From contig NZ_CP011514.1 in NCBI RefSeq assembly GCF_001653795.1, positions 248,001 to 312,000 on the forward strand: a stretch of 64,000 bases of DNA, written 5' to 3'. This document shows positions 34,662 through 43,935 of this stretch, piece after piece. Positions within the stretch are counted from its first letter, which is position 1. Every line of letters starts with the position of its first letter. This stretch comes from Mitsuaria sp. 7. GTDB taxonomy: Bacteria; Pseudomonadota; Gammaproteobacteria; Burkholderiales; Burkholderiaceae_C. The translations under genes and the position numbers were made by a program. The notes under the pieces are model-generated. The model was not told the DNA's origin and searched no databases. It worked only from the letters and a program-made list of their open reading frames with translations.

Positions 34662-35060
34662 ATGCGACACCAACTCTCTACCAGGAGCGGTCTGATCGCG
34701 GCGGGCGTGCTCGCCGCTGTTGCGCTGACCGGATGCTCGACCAACAAGGTCGAGACGGCCTCCCAGCTCGGCGAGAGCCGCGGCGCCCTGGAGGCCGCGC
34801 AGACCAGCATCGGCGCCGGCGATTCCCCTGATCTGGTCGTTGCCCGCGCACGGTTGGCCGAGGCCCAGGACGCCCAGAAGAAGGGCGACCACGCGCTCGC
34901 ACGCCGCAAGGCCGACGAGGCCGAGGCCGCCGCCGCATTGGCGCGTTCCAAGGCCGCGCGCGATCGCTCGGAAAAGGCTTCCTCGGAGCTGGATCGCAGC
35001 CTCTCGACCTTGCGCGAGGAACTCAACCGCGGCCCGGCACCGGCCGCGCCCACCCGTTGA
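34662..35060 (+). CDS. DUF4398 lipoprotein
   Basis: The 132-residue protein starts with a lipoprotein signal (MRHQLSTRSGLIAAGVLAAVALTGC, cysteine about residue 25). Its mature part is entirely helical and alanine/arginine-rich: DLVVARARLAEAQDAQKKGDHALARRKADEAEAAAALARSKAARDR, the DUF4398 pattern. AAGGAG precedes the ATG. It is probably anchored in the inner leaflet of the outer membrane. The next gene encodes an OmpA-type lipoprotein with the same N-terminal architecture, so the pair likely works together at the envelope. Confidence 0.85.
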   Translation: MRHQLSTRSGLIAAGVLAAVALTGCSTNKVETASQLGESRGALEAAQTSIGAGDSPDLVVARARLAEAQDAQKKGDHALARRKADEAEAAAALARSKAARDRSEKASSELDRSLSTLREELNRGPAPAAPTR

Positions 35061-35092
35061 TCCGTCAGCGACAGCAACTCCAAGGAGACACC

Positions 35093-35962
35093 ATGAATCG
35101 ATACTGGAATATCGCTGGCGGACTCACGGCCCTGGCGCTCGCCGCCTGCTCGTCGGTCCCCCTGCCGAATGCCGGCCTGGATGCGGCCAAGCGCGACTAC
35201 TCGCAGGCAAGCAGCGACCCCAACGTCAGCCGCTACGCCGCCGCCGAACTCTCGAAGGCCAAGGAATCCCTGGACCGCGCCGACTTCGCCTGGCGGGAAC
35301 GCAAGGACCCGTCCGAGGTGGACAGCGCCGCCACGGTGGCTTCCCAGCGCGCTCAGACGGCGCTGAATCTGGGGGCTGCCCGCGCCGCCGACGCGAAGGT
35401 CGAATCAGCCGGGCTGGAACGCGAGCGTCTGCGCGCTGAAGTCCGTACCCGTCAGGCCCAGGTCGCCCAGGGTCAGGCCCAGGTCGCGCAAGGCCAGGCG
35501 GCCAGCGCTGAAGCCGCCGCCATCGCCGCCTCCGAGCGCGCCAACCGCCTGCAGCGCGAACTCGCGGAGATCCAGGCCAAGCCGACCCCGCAGGGCCTGG
35601 TCGTCATGCTGCAGGACGTCCTGTTCGACACCGGCAAGGCGACGCTGAAGGAGGGCGCGTACGGTCGACTGGACACCTTGTCCTCGGCGCTGCGCAACCA
35701 CCCGGAACGCCGCATCCTGATCGAGGGCTTCACCGACAGCACCGGCAGCGCGGAGAGCAACCTGACCCTCTCGCGTGCGCGGGCGGAGTCGGTGCGGGAC
35801 GCGCTGGTGAAGCGCGGCGTCGCCGCCGAGCGGATCGATGTCCGCGGCAACGGGGAAGCGAAGCCCGTGGCGTCCAACGCCGATGCCGCCGGGCGTCAGC
35901 AGAACCGTCGCGTGGAGATCGTCTTCTCCGACGAACGCGGGGGATTCGCCGGCGGACGTTGA
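35093..35962 (+). CDS. DUF4398 and OmpA-domain lipoprotein
   Basis: The 289-residue protein has a lipoprotein signal ending in ALALAAC (cysteine about residue 19), a DUF4398-type helical region (YAAAELSKAKESLDRADFAWRERKDPSEVDSAA), a coiled-coil with a repeated QAQVAQGQ segment, and a C-terminal OmpA/Pal peptidoglycan-binding domain (DVLFDTGKATLKEGAYGRLDTLSSALRNHPERRILIEGFTDSTGSAESN...NRRVEIVF). It links the outer membrane to peptidoglycan. The start at 35093 follows AAGGAGACACC. It is in an operon with the upstream lipoprotein, 32 bases apart. Confidence 0.92.
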   Translation: MNRYWNIAGGLTALALAACSSVPLPNAGLDAAKRDYSQASSDPNVSRYAAAELSKAKESLDRADFAWRERKDPSEVDSAATVASQRAQTALNLGAARAADAKVESAGLERERLRAEVRTRQAQVAQGQAQVAQGQAASAEAAAIAASERANRLQRELAEIQAKPTPQGLVVMLQDVLFDTGKATLKEGAYGRLDTLSSALRNHPERRILIEGFTDSTGSAESNLTLSRARAESVRDALVKRGVAAERIDVRGNGEAKPVASNADAAGRQQNRRVEIVFSDERGGFAGGR

Positions 35963-36127
35963 ACGGCGATGACTCGGTTGGGGGTGTCGGGCGCCTCGGT
36001 GTCCGACGTTCCGACCGAATTTCCGGGCAACGCCTTGAGCGAACCTTGACCGATTCGCACCTGATGTCTCGCCGGGGCGACAGCGCCGGTGGATGCCCCG
36101 AAGCGATGTCCGGCGACCAGAAAGCAG

Positions 36128-36149
36128 AAAGCCCGCTTGCGCGGGCTTT
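36128..36149. terminator. Hairpin terminator between the OmpA lipoprotein gene and the cold-shock gene
   Basis: A 9-bp stem AAAGCCCGC / GCGGGCTTT with a TTGC loop sits between two convergent genes, and the flanking A and T bases suit termination in both directions. Confidence 0.75.
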
Positions 36150-36180
36150 CCTGCGTGCGAGGAAGATCAGCGGCGATTGT

Positions 36181-36486
36181 TCAGGCCGCTGCCTGTTGTC
36201 CCGCGTGTTGCCCCGCGAGGGCGTCCGCCATCAGCGGAATGCCCAGGGGCGCGTCCAGGGGGGCCTCCGAGGCATCGCCGCCGTCCAGCGGACGGATGTT
36301 CTGCGCCAGCTGGCCCTTGGGGCCCTGCACCAGCTCGTAGCTCACCTTGCCGCCCTGCTTGAGCGTCCGGAAGCCGTCCATCTGAATGGCTGAGAAGTGC
36401 GCGAAAACGTCGCCCCCGCCTTGTTCGGGCTCAATGAAGCCAAACCCTTTGGCATCGTTGAACCACTTGACCGTGCCTGTTGCCAT
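36181..36486 (-). CDS. Cold-shock domain protein with a C-terminal extension
   Basis: The 101-residue protein starts [64 protein letters not shown]. It carries the RNP1 (KGFGFI) and RNP2 (VFAHF) nucleic-acid-binding motifs of CspA-type RNA chaperones. Normal single-domain Csp proteins end near residue 67-70. This one continues with about 33 residues of acidic and Ala/Leu/Gln-rich sequence ([34 protein letters not shown]). Two TTGACA hexamers (minus strand, 36539-36544 and 36550-36555) upstream may be promoter elements. Confidence 0.9.
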   Translation of the reverse strand: MATGTVKWFNDAKGFGFIEPEQGGGDVFAHFSAIQMDGFRTLKQGGKVSYELVQGPKGQLAQNIRPLDGGDASEAPLDAPLGIPLMADALAGQHAGQQAAA

Positions 36487-36605
36487 GTTCTTCTCCATCC
36501 CGGTGTCTTTCTCGCACCGGGGCGGATTCTCAAATCCGTGTCAAGTCAGTGTCAATTGAGGAACTCCCCGGGGTAGGACGGCGCGAAGGTGACAAACTCG
36601 GGGCA

Positions 36606-36637
36606 TTGACAGGCGTAAGCCCGTCCCCATGTAGGGT
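36606..36637 (+). promoter_or_regulatory. Possible promoter of clpS-clpA
   Basis: TTGACA at 36606-36611 is a perfect -35 box. A weak -10 (CATGTAG/TAGGGT region) lies about 17-20 bases later. A second box-like TATAGAAT at 36650-36657 sits only 7 bases from the clpS start codon and would give a leaderless transcript if used. Confidence 0.35.
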
Positions 36638-36663
36638 GCTCCCGCTGTTTATAGAATCGGTTC

Positions 36664-37032
36664 ATGCCATTGTTTGCCCAACAGCCCCCACCCGCGGGAC
36701 CACCGCCCGGCCCTCAGCCGCCGGGTCCGGAGGACGGTGGGAATTCGACCACCCTGGAGCGAGTCGCTCAGAAGACGGAGCCGCCGCGCCTGTACCAGGT
36801 GCTGATGCTCAACGACGACTTCACACCGATGGAGTTTGTGGTGATGGTCTTGCAGGAATACTTCCGCCATGACCTGGATACGGCCACCCAGATCATGTTG
36901 AAGATCCATCACGACGGTCGGGGCGTCTGCGGTGTTTTCACCAAGGACGTCGCGGCCACCAAGGTCGAAACGGTACTGGCGGCCGCACGGCGCGCCGGTC
37001 ACCCCCTGCAGTGCATTATGGAGGCCGCATGA
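36664..37032 (+). CDS. clpS: ATP-dependent Clp protease adaptor ClpS
   Basis: ClpS delivers N-end-rule substrates to ClpA. The 122-residue product has a proline-rich variable N-terminus (about 35 residues, [21 protein letters not shown]) followed by the conserved domain [28 protein letters not shown] with the substrate-binding NDD-T-P-M. It ends [23 protein letters not shown]. Its stop codon overlaps the clpA start (ATGA), so translation of the two is coupled. Confidence 0.95.
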   Translation: MPLFAQQPPPAGPPPGPQPPGPEDGGNSTTLERVAQKTEPPRLYQVLMLNDDFTPMEFVVMVLQEYFRHDLDTATQIMLKIHHDGRGVCGVFTKDVAATKVETVLAAARRAGHPLQCIMEAA

Positions 37033-39353
37033 TTGCGCAAGAGCTTGAAGTCAGCCTGCACATGGCGTTTGTCGAAGCGCGCCAGCAGCGCCACGAGTTC
37101 ATCACCGTGGAACACCTGCTGATGGCGCTGCTGGACAACCCGTCCGCGGCGGAGGTGCTGCGCGCATGCGCAGCGAATATCGAAGACCTGCGCAAGTCGC
37201 TTGCGCAGTTCATCAAGGAGAACACGCCGACCGTGGGGGGCACCGACGAGGTGGACACCCAGCCCACGCTCGGGTTCCAGCGCGTGATCCAGCGCGCGAT
37301 CATGCACGTCCAGTCGACCGGCAACGGCAAGAAGGAAGTGACCGGCGCCAACGTGCTGGTCGCGATCTTCGGCGAGAAGGACTCCCACGCCGTCTACTAC
37401 CTGCACCAGCAGGGCGTGACGCGCCTGGACGTCGTCAACTTCATCGCCCACGGCATCAAGAAGAGCGAGCCGCCCGAGCCCCCGAAGGGTCCGGAAGGCA
37501 ACGGCGCCGAGTCCGAGCGCGAGGAAGGCGAGAGCGGCCAGGGCCAGGGCGGCGGCAAGGGCAGTCCGCTCGAGCAGTTCACCCAGAACCTCAACCAGCT
37601 CGCCCGCGACGGCAAGATCGATCCGCTGATCGGCCGCGAGCCCGAGGTCGAGCGCGTGGTGCAGATCCTCTGCCGCCGCCGCAAGAACAACCCGCTGCTG
37701 GTCGGCGAGGCCGGCGTGGGCAAGACCGCGATCGCCGAAGGCCTGGCCTGGCGCATCACCGAGGGCCAGGTGCCCGACGTGCTGGCCGAGGCGGTGGTCT
37801 ATTCGCTGGACATGGGCGCGCTGCTGGCGGGCACCAAGTACCGCGGCGACTTCGAGCAGCGCCTCAAGGCGGTGATCAAGCAGCTGAAGGACCAGCCCGG
37901 CGCGATCCTGTTCATCGACGAGATCCACACCCTGATCGGCGCCGGCGCGGCGTCGGGCGGCACGCTGGACGCGAGCAACCTGCTGAAGCCGGCGCTCTCG
38001 TCGGGTCAGCTCAAGTGCATCGGCGCGACGACCTTCAGCGAGTACCGCGGCATCTTCGAGAAGGACGCGGCCCTGTCGCGGCGCTTCCAGAAGGTGGACG
38101 TGGTCGAGCCCACCATCGACCAGACCGTCGAGATCCTCAAGGGTCTGAAGTCGCGCTTCGAGGAGCACCACAGCGTCAAGTACGCGCTGACCGCGCTGCA
38201 GGCGGCGGCGGAGCTCTCGGCCAAGTACATCAATGACCGTCATCTGCCCGACAAGGCGATCGACGTCATCGACGAGGCCGGTGCTGCGCAACGCGTGCTG
38301 CCGAAGAGCAAGCAGAAGAAGACCATCACCCGCGCGGAGGTCGAGGACATCGTCGCCAAGATCGCGCGCATCCCGCCGGCCTCGGTGTCGTCGGACGATC
38401 GCGGCAAGCTCAAGAGCCTGGACCGCGACCTCAAGAGCGTGGTCTTCGGCCAGGATCCGTCCATCGACGCGCTCGCCGCGGCGATCAAGATGGCGCGCTC
38501 GGGCCTGGGCAAGCCGGACAAGCCGATCGGTTCCTTCCTGTTCAGCGGCCCGACGGGCGTGGGCAAGACGGAAGTCGCCAAGCAGCTGGCCTACATCCTG
38601 GGCATCGAGCTGATCCGCTTCGACATGTCCGAGTACATGGAGCGTCATGCGGTCAGCCGCCTGATCGGCGCGCCTCCGGGCTACGTGGGCTTCGACCAGG
38701 GCGGTCTGCTGACCGAGGCGATCACGAAGAAGCCGCACTCGGTGCTGCTGCTCGACGAGATCGAGAAGGCGCATCCGGACGTCTTCAACGTGCTGCTGCA
38801 GGTCATGGACCACGGCACCTTGACCGACAACAACGGACGCAAGGCCGACTTCCGCAACGTGATCATCATCATGACCACGAACGCGGGCGCGGAGGCGATG
38901 AACAAGTCGACGATCGGTTTCACGACCAAGCGCGAGCAGGGCGACGAGATGGCCGACATCAAGCGCCTGTTCACGCCGGAGTTCCGCAACCGTCTGGACG
39001 CCATCGTCAACTTCGGCGCGCTGAACGAGGACATCATCCTGCGGGTGGTGGACAAGTTCCTGCTGCAGCTCGAAAGCCAGCTGGCCGAGAAGAAGGTCGA
39101 GGTCACCTTCAGCGACGCGCTGCGCAAGCACCTCGCCGCCAAGGGCTTCGATCCGCAGATGGGCGCGCGTCCGATGCAGCGCCTGATCCAGGACACGATC
39201 CGTCGCGCCCTGGCCGACGAACTGCTGTTCGGCCGCCTGGTCGACGGTGGCCGCCTCAGCGTGGATGTCGACGACAAGGGCGAGGTCCTGCTGGACATCA
39301 CGCCCAACAAGAAGGACAACAAGCCCAAGTCCGAGCCGGCCACGGCCGACTGA
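37029..39353 (+). CDS. clpA: ATP-dependent Clp protease ATP-binding subunit ClpA
   Basis: ClpA is the hexameric AAA+ unfoldase of the ClpAP protease. The 774-residue product starts [35 protein letters not shown] (Clp N-domain). Domain D1 has Walker [11 protein letters not shown] and Walker [15 protein letters not shown]. Domain D2 has [10 protein letters not shown] and [25 protein letters not shown]. The ClpP-binding loop tripeptide is present in [11 protein letters not shown]. The ATG at 37029 is chosen because it overlaps the clpS stop as ATGA. clpP is not in the window. Confidence 0.97.
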   Translation: MIAQELEVSLHMAFVEARQQRHEFITVEHLLMALLDNPSAAEVLRACAANIEDLRKSLAQFIKENTPTVGGTDEVDTQPTLGFQRVIQRAIMHVQSTGNGKKEVTGANVLVAIFGEKDSHAVYYLHQQGVTRLDVVNFIAHGIKKSEPPEPPKGPEGNGAESEREEGESGQGQGGGKGSPLEQFTQNLNQLARDGKIDPLIGREPEVERVVQILCRRRKNNPLLVGEAGVGKTAIAEGLAWRITEGQVPDVLAEAVVYSLDMGALLAGTKYRGDFEQRLKAVIKQLKDQPGAILFIDEIHTLIGAGAASGGTLDASNLLKPALSSGQLKCIGATTFSEYRGIFEKDAALSRRFQKVDVVEPTIDQTVEILKGLKSRFEEHHSVKYALTALQAAAELSAKYINDRHLPDKAIDVIDEAGAAQRVLPKSKQKKTITRAEVEDIVAKIARIPPASVSSDDRGKLKSLDRDLKSVVFGQDPSIDALAAAIKMARSGLGKPDKPIGSFLFSGPTGVGKTEVAKQLAYILGIELIRFDMSEYMERHAVSRLIGAPPGYVGFDQGGLLTEAITKKPHSVLLLDEIEKAHPDVFNVLLQVMDHGTLTDNNGRKADFRNVIIIMTTNAGAEAMNKSTIGFTTKREQGDEMADIKRLFTPEFRNRLDAIVNFGALNEDIILRVVDKFLLQLESQLAEKKVEVTFSDALRKHLAAKGFDPQMGARPMQRLIQDTIRRALADELLFGRLVDGGRLSVDVDDKGEVLLDITPNKKDNKPKSEPATAD

Positions 39354-39407
39354 GTCCGGCGGTGACATAAGATCCCCGGCGTGCCCGCAAGGCGCGCCCG
39401 GCCTCCG

Positions 39408-39445
39408 AAGGCCGCTGCGGCAACCGCCTCAGCGGCCTTTGTTTC
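39408..39445 (+). terminator. Terminator after clpA
   Basis: A 10-bp stem (AAGGCCGCTG / CAGCGGCCTT) with a smaller inner CGG-CAA-CCG hairpin is followed by TTTGTTTCG. Confidence 0.8.
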
Positions 39446-39477
39446 GTCCGGATGGCGCGGGCGATGGAGGCAGAGAC

Positions 39478-42423
39478 ATGAAGAAGAGATCGATCGGTGC
39501 GCTGATCGCTGCGTGGATCGCGACGGGTCCGGTGATGGCGCAGTCCGTGGGCGATCTGGACTGGTATCGCCAGAACCCCGAGCCCGTCGTGCAGCGCACG
39601 CCGGCCCGCGAAGCGGCGCTGGCGCTGGCACCGGGCGAGACCGTGCTGTCGCTGGCCGTGTCCCGGCTGGAGCCGGTGGCGGCGCTGGCGCTGTCGGTGG
39701 GCGGCCGCTCGCGGCTGGCGCTGTGGGATCTGCGGCAGCCGGACCGGCTCGCGCCCTTGACCCTGCCTGATCCCGGTCCCGATGGCGCCATCTCCACGGT
39801 CGCCTTCCATCCGACGAAGCCGCTGCTCTATGCCTCGGTCAAGGTGAAGGGTCAATGGCAGTTGAAGGAGCTGGACCTCAAGACCTGGCGCTGGACGGTG
39901 TCGGCCGTCGCGCGGTCGGCGCTGCCGTTCAACGACCTGCGGGTCTCGCCGCTGCCGTTCACCGTCAATGTGGGCGGCCCCGCGCACCGTCTGTACTTCT
40001 CGGTGTTCCAGCCGGGCATCGGCTACGGTACGGGGTCGGTGGCGACGACCGGACATCAGTACTACCTGTTCCACGGCGCGAAGGCGATCCCGGTGGCCGC
40101 GCGTTCCAAGGCGACCGAGATCCCCGAGGGGGAGGAGCGCGGCGCGCCCATCATCGGCGACGTCGGAGCCCGGCCCATCTCGCTGCATCCGCAAGGCACG
40201 CGCATGGTGCTGCAGGACGGGAAGGGGTGCTGGATCGAGCTCGCGCATGTGGCCGACAACTGGCAGCCCGTGAGCCTCCGCGGCTCGATGGCGCCCTCGC
40301 GACTGCGCCAGGCGTTCCCGAAGGCGCTGGCCTGCGGCGCCGGGGAAGGCGAGTTCCTGCCCAACGGGCTCGGATGGATCCATTGGCGGCCGGGCGACCC
40401 CGGCGTGGCGCTGACCATCGGCGATGCGACGGCGCGGCTGGCGGGTGATCTGCGCTTCTCCAGCGCGCCGCGGCTCACGGCCGACGGTGCGGTGCTGGTC
40501 GGGGTGACCGCAGCGGCAGCGGTGACGACGACGCCCGCCGCGACGGCGCAGGCGCCCGTGCCGACCGCCGGGACGACCGCCGGGACGACCGCCGGAACGA
40601 TCGCCGTCGCGGGCGGGACGCAAGCCCTGACCCTGCGCGCGCGACCGGTGTCGATCGCGCTGGCGGACGTGGTGAACGCCGGCATGCTGAACTCCGATGC
40701 CGAACTGCGGCTGGCGGCGCGCCACGACGGCCTGCTCACGCGCGAGCCCTACGACCTGATGCACCTGTTCTACGACGTCGAGAACTATGCCGCCGTGCGC
40801 TCCGATGCCGACGATCCCGCCTATCCCTACCTGGTGACGACCGACCTGTTCTGGGAGTTGTTCGCCGCCGCCTACGAGAACCTGTTCACCGTCTCCGAAG
40901 ACGAGACCGCGATCCCCGCCTTCGCCGAGGCGATGCGCGCGATGCGGGCACGCGCGGTGGGCGGGGCGATGGCGCCCGGCCCCTTGACCGAGAAGATCTT
41001 GCTGGCGGCCGCGTTGATGGACCTCAACGACGAGAGCGCCCCCGTGCTCGCGGCCGTGACCGACCCGGAGTACCAGCCGCGCGGCGGCTATCTGCGTTCC
41101 AGGCTGGCCTCGCGCTACTTCACCGCGATGCGGCTGCTCACCTTCCCCAAGCCCGCGTCGGAGGTCGACGAGGCCGCCGAATGGGCGCGACAGCCGGAGA
41201 CGGTGCGCGCGCCGCTGCGACGCTGGGTGGCGACCTATCTGCCGTTCATCGCCGGGGCGCGCGGCGAGACCTTCCTGCCGGTGGGGGCCTCGGTGCCGTC
41301 CTATGCCAAGCATCCGCAGGCCCGTCCCCGCCTGTTCCCCTTGAGCTGGGGCCTGGACAACGAAATCCTGGACCGCGTCGTGCTCCATGCCGACCGTCAA
41401 GGGCGCGACCGGGTCGCGAGGCTGCTGCCCAGCGGTCTCGACGTCGCCGCGGTGTTCGGCAACGCGCTCGCGCGCTCGGTGCTGGTGGGGGAGTTCTCGA
41501 AGGTCCCCAACTACCAGGCGCAGATCGACGACCTGTCCGCGCTGTTCCAGTCGGAGCGCGCGTCGCCGGCGCTCAACGCCGGGCTCTACAACGCGTGGCT
41601 GCAGGGGCTCGCCGCGCAGTGGGCCTCGCGCGCGCCCATCCCCGGCACGCGGGCCTCCGCGCTGTGGGAGGCCAAGCGCTTGCAGACGGGCCTGGCTTCC
41701 TGGGCGACCTTGCGGCACGCCACGCTGCTGGTCAACGACAAGTCCGCCGCCGAGGGCGGCGAGGGCGGACCGACCTTCGAGTTCCTCGTGCGGCGCCCGC
41801 CGCGCGGTTCGGTCGAGCCCGATCCGGAGACCTTCCTCGCGATCGCCGGACTGTTCGAACGCGCACAGGGCGTGCTGGAGGCGGTGGCCGTCGACTGGCG
41901 CTCCCGCCCGGCGCAGGCGCTGCGCGACGGCGTGCGCGGCACGCTGGCCGAGTCGCGGGACCTCGTGCGCGACTTTGCCCGCATGGCCCAGGCGGTGCGC
42001 GACGGCACGCCGCTCAGCGACGCGGACGCCATCAGGATCCAGGAAGTCGGCCGCGCGATGGAGCATCCCTATCTGGTCTTCAAGAGCGCGCAGTCGCGCC
42101 GCGCGTCGGACAAGGAGCCTTACGGACTGTCCGATCCGGATCCGTTGCCCAAGGTGGCGGATGTCGCGGACAACGCCGAGACGAAGCAGACGCTGCTGGT
42201 CGGCGTGGGGGCCGTCGGCGGCTGGCAGCAGGCGATGCCGTTCAACGGGCTGCGGCAGCTGTCCAAGGGCGCCGTCTACACCTACCGCGAGACGGTACAG
42301 GCCGCGCCGATGGACGACTTCCAATGGCGCACGCTGGAACCCAAGCTGCCGGTGCCGGAATGGCTGCGGGCCTACACGGCGCCGAACGGCACGACCGCGT
42401 CGGTGCCCAAGAGCGGGCGATGA
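39478..42423 (+). CDS. Large exported DUF3160-type protein
   Basis: The 981-residue protein begins with a signal peptide (MKKRSIGALIAAWIATGPVMAQ). The N-terminal third (about residues 40-330) is beta-rich and WD/propeller-like, with AVSRLEPVAALALSVGGRSRLALWDLRQPDRL. Then comes a Thr/Gly/Ala-rich linker with three TAGT-type repeats (near 40570-40608). The C-terminal half has DUF3160 hallmarks: YPYLVTTDLFWELFAAAYENLF (about residue 450) and WATLRHATLLVNDKS (about residue 741). The biochemical role of DUF3160 is unknown. GGAGG precedes the ATG. The stop overlaps the start of a CapA-like gene as ATGA, so the two exported proteins are made together. Confidence 0.75.
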   Translation: MKKRSIGALIAAWIATGPVMAQSVGDLDWYRQNPEPVVQRTPAREAALALAPGETVLSLAVSRLEPVAALALSVGGRSRLALWDLRQPDRLAPLTLPDPGPDGAISTVAFHPTKPLLYASVKVKGQWQLKELDLKTWRWTVSAVARSALPFNDLRVSPLPFTVNVGGPAHRLYFSVFQPGIGYGTGSVATTGHQYYLFHGAKAIPVAARSKATEIPEGEERGAPIIGDVGARPISLHPQGTRMVLQDGKGCWIELAHVADNWQPVSLRGSMAPSRLRQAFPKALACGAGEGEFLPNGLGWIHWRPGDPGVALTIGDATARLAGDLRFSSAPRLTADGAVLVGVTAAAAVTTTPAATAQAPVPTAGTTAGTTAGTIAVAGGTQALTLRARPVSIALADVVNAGMLNSDAELRLAARHDGLLTREPYDLMHLFYDVENYAAVRSDADDPAYPYLVTTDLFWELFAAAYENLFTVSEDETAIPAFAEAMRAMRARAVGGAMAPGPLTEKILLAAALMDLNDESAPVLAAVTDPEYQPRGGYLRSRLASRYFTAMRLLTFPKPASEVDEAAEWARQPETVRAPLRRWVATYLPFIAGARGETFLPVGASVPSYAKHPQARPRLFPLSWGLDNEILDRVVLHADRQGRDRVARLLPSGLDVAAVFGNALARSVLVGEFSKVPNYQAQIDDLSALFQSERASPALNAGLYNAWLQGLAAQWASRAPIPGTRASALWEAKRLQTGLASWATLRHATLLVNDKSAAEGGEGGPTFEFLVRRPPRGSVEPDPETFLAIAGLFERAQGVLEAVAVDWRSRPAQALRDGVRGTLAESRDLVRDFARMAQAVRDGTPLSDADAIRIQEVGRAMEHPYLVFKSAQSRRASDKEPYGLSDPDPLPKVADVADNAETKQTLLVGVGAVGGWQQAMPFNGLRQLSKGAVYTYRETVQAAPMDDFQWRTLEPKLPVPEWLRAYTAPNGTTASVPKSGR

Positions 42424-43907
42424 GCCGACGCCCGTCGTTGTCTCCTGCCGGCGCGACGGGGCGCATCGTCGGGGTCGTGGTCCTCGCGGCGAGCTTGCTG
42501 GGATCGGCGTGGGCGAGCGAGGGACCCGCACAAGCGCAGATCACCTTCGCGGGCGACGTGATGCTGTCGCGGCTCGTCGGCAACGCGCTGCGCCGCGCGG
42601 CAGCCGGCCCGACACCGTGGAAGCCGCTCGCGACCAAGGAGGCATTGGGTGTCCTCGTCGGCAACTTCGAAGGCGCCATCGGCGATCCGGGCGATTGCCC
42701 GCCCGGACAGACCCTCTGTTTCGCGACCGATGCCGCCTGGCTGGCGACGGCACACGCCGCCGGTTTCGACCTGCTCGGTCACGAGAACAACCACGCCGGA
42801 GACACCGGTGCGCCAGGCCGTGGACGTACGCGTGAGGCGATCCAGCGCGCCGGCATGACGCCGCTGGGTTTCGACGAGGGCCCGCGCTTCATCGACCTCG
42901 CCGGACGCACGCTGGCGGTCGTGACGCTGAGCCGTCTGGCGGCGGCGGACCGCGAGGCGCAGCGCCTGGACATCGCCCTCGAACAGCAGATTGACACGGC
43001 CCGCAAGCTGGCCGACGCCGCCGTCGTCTATGTGCACTGGGGGACCGAGCTGGCCAAGTGGCCGTCGCGGGCGCAGTACGACGACGCCGCGGCGCTGCTG
43101 GCGCTCGGCGCGGACGCGATCGTCGGCCACCATCCGCATGTGGTGCAGCCGCCGGAATGCGTCGAAGGCCGGCCGGTGTTCTTCTCGCTCGGCAATCACG
43201 TCTTCGATCAGAAGTACGCCGATGCAAAGTCGGGTCTCCTGGCGCAATGCGGCTGGACCGATGCGGGTGGATTGAGCTGCGCCGGGCTGCGCACGGCCAT
43301 GGTGAACGAAGGCTTCTTTCCCCGCCTCACCGGCGAGCGTCTGCCGGTGTGCGCCGCTCCGCCGCGCGCGCGTCTGACGATCGACGGCATGGCGATCTCT
43401 GCGGGATTGCGGGAGGTCGTGAAGGGAACGGTGCGTCAGACGCTGCGCTTCGAGCCGCAGGGCGGCGCGGCCTTCGAAGCTGTCGTAGGCCGGGTGCGTC
43501 GGGCGCAGCCGATCGCGCTGGCTGACGCCGGCACCGGCTTGCTGCTGTTGGAGGACCGTTACTCCAACCTCGACAAACGCGTCGCTCCGAGACCCTATGT
43601 CTACGCGTTGGATCCACCTTCCCCACGCGGCGGTCCCGGGCGTCTGCGGGCGCTGTGGCGGGGCTCCGCGCTCGCGTATCCGCTGATCGATGCGGTCGTG
43701 ATGCCGTCGTCCGCGGGCGGGGAGTTCCTCTGCGCGCTGCACGAGGCCAGTTCCTTCCTGGCCGGTCCCGTGATCACCGATCCCGCGTCGCCGGCCGCGC
43801 CGCTGACGTTGGCCTATCGCTGGAATGGTTTCGGTTTCTCGCGCGCGTCGGCGCAGTCGGATCAGGAGGCGTGCGCGGCGCGGTATCGCGAGGCGACGCA
43901 GCGCTGA
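42420..43907 (+). CDS. Exported CapA/PGA-synthesis-like metallophosphatase-fold protein
   Basis: The 495-residue product has a signal peptide (GIVGVVVLAASLLGSAWAS region) and a PGA_cap/CapA domain: ITFAGDVMLSRLVG, LVGNFEGAIGD, LLGHENNHAGDTG, VVYVHWGTELAKWPS, ADAIVGHHPHVVQPPE and FFSLGNHVFDQ. These are the calcineurin-like metal-ligand segments of the CapA family, related to poly-gamma-glutamate capsule synthesis. The C-terminal 200 residues are a separate domain not recognised. No capB/capC partners are present. Translational coupling (ATGA) ties it to the DUF3160 protein, so a joint envelope function is inferred. Confidence 0.85.
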   Translation: MSRRPSLSPAGATGRIVGVVVLAASLLGSAWASEGPAQAQITFAGDVMLSRLVGNALRRAAAGPTPWKPLATKEALGVLVGNFEGAIGDPGDCPPGQTLCFATDAAWLATAHAAGFDLLGHENNHAGDTGAPGRGRTREAIQRAGMTPLGFDEGPRFIDLAGRTLAVVTLSRLAAADREAQRLDIALEQQIDTARKLADAAVVYVHWGTELAKWPSRAQYDDAAALLALGADAIVGHHPHVVQPPECVEGRPVFFSLGNHVFDQKYADAKSGLLAQCGWTDAGGLSCAGLRTAMVNEGFFPRLTGERLPVCAAPPRARLTIDGMAISAGLREVVKGTVRQTLRFEPQGGAAFEAVVGRVRRAQPIALADAGTGLLLLEDRYSNLDKRVAPRPYVYALDPPSPRGGPGRLRALWRGSALAYPLIDAVVMPSSAGGEFLCALHEASSFLAGPVITDPASPAAPLTLAYRWNGFGFSRASAQSDQEACAARYREATQR

Positions 43908-43935
43908 GATGCGCTGAGAAGCGCCGCGGCCGCGC

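Noticed and set aside
36999..39368. 789-codon minus-strand open frame opposite clpA
   Set aside because: It is a mirror of clpA codon structure with no motif, and clpA is certain.
39298..42531. Very long open frame on the minus strand opposite the DUF3160 gene
   Set aside because: Its translation is Arg/Gln/His-rich without domains, as expected of the antisense of a GC-rich gene; the plus-strand gene has a signal peptide, ribosome binding site and family motifs.
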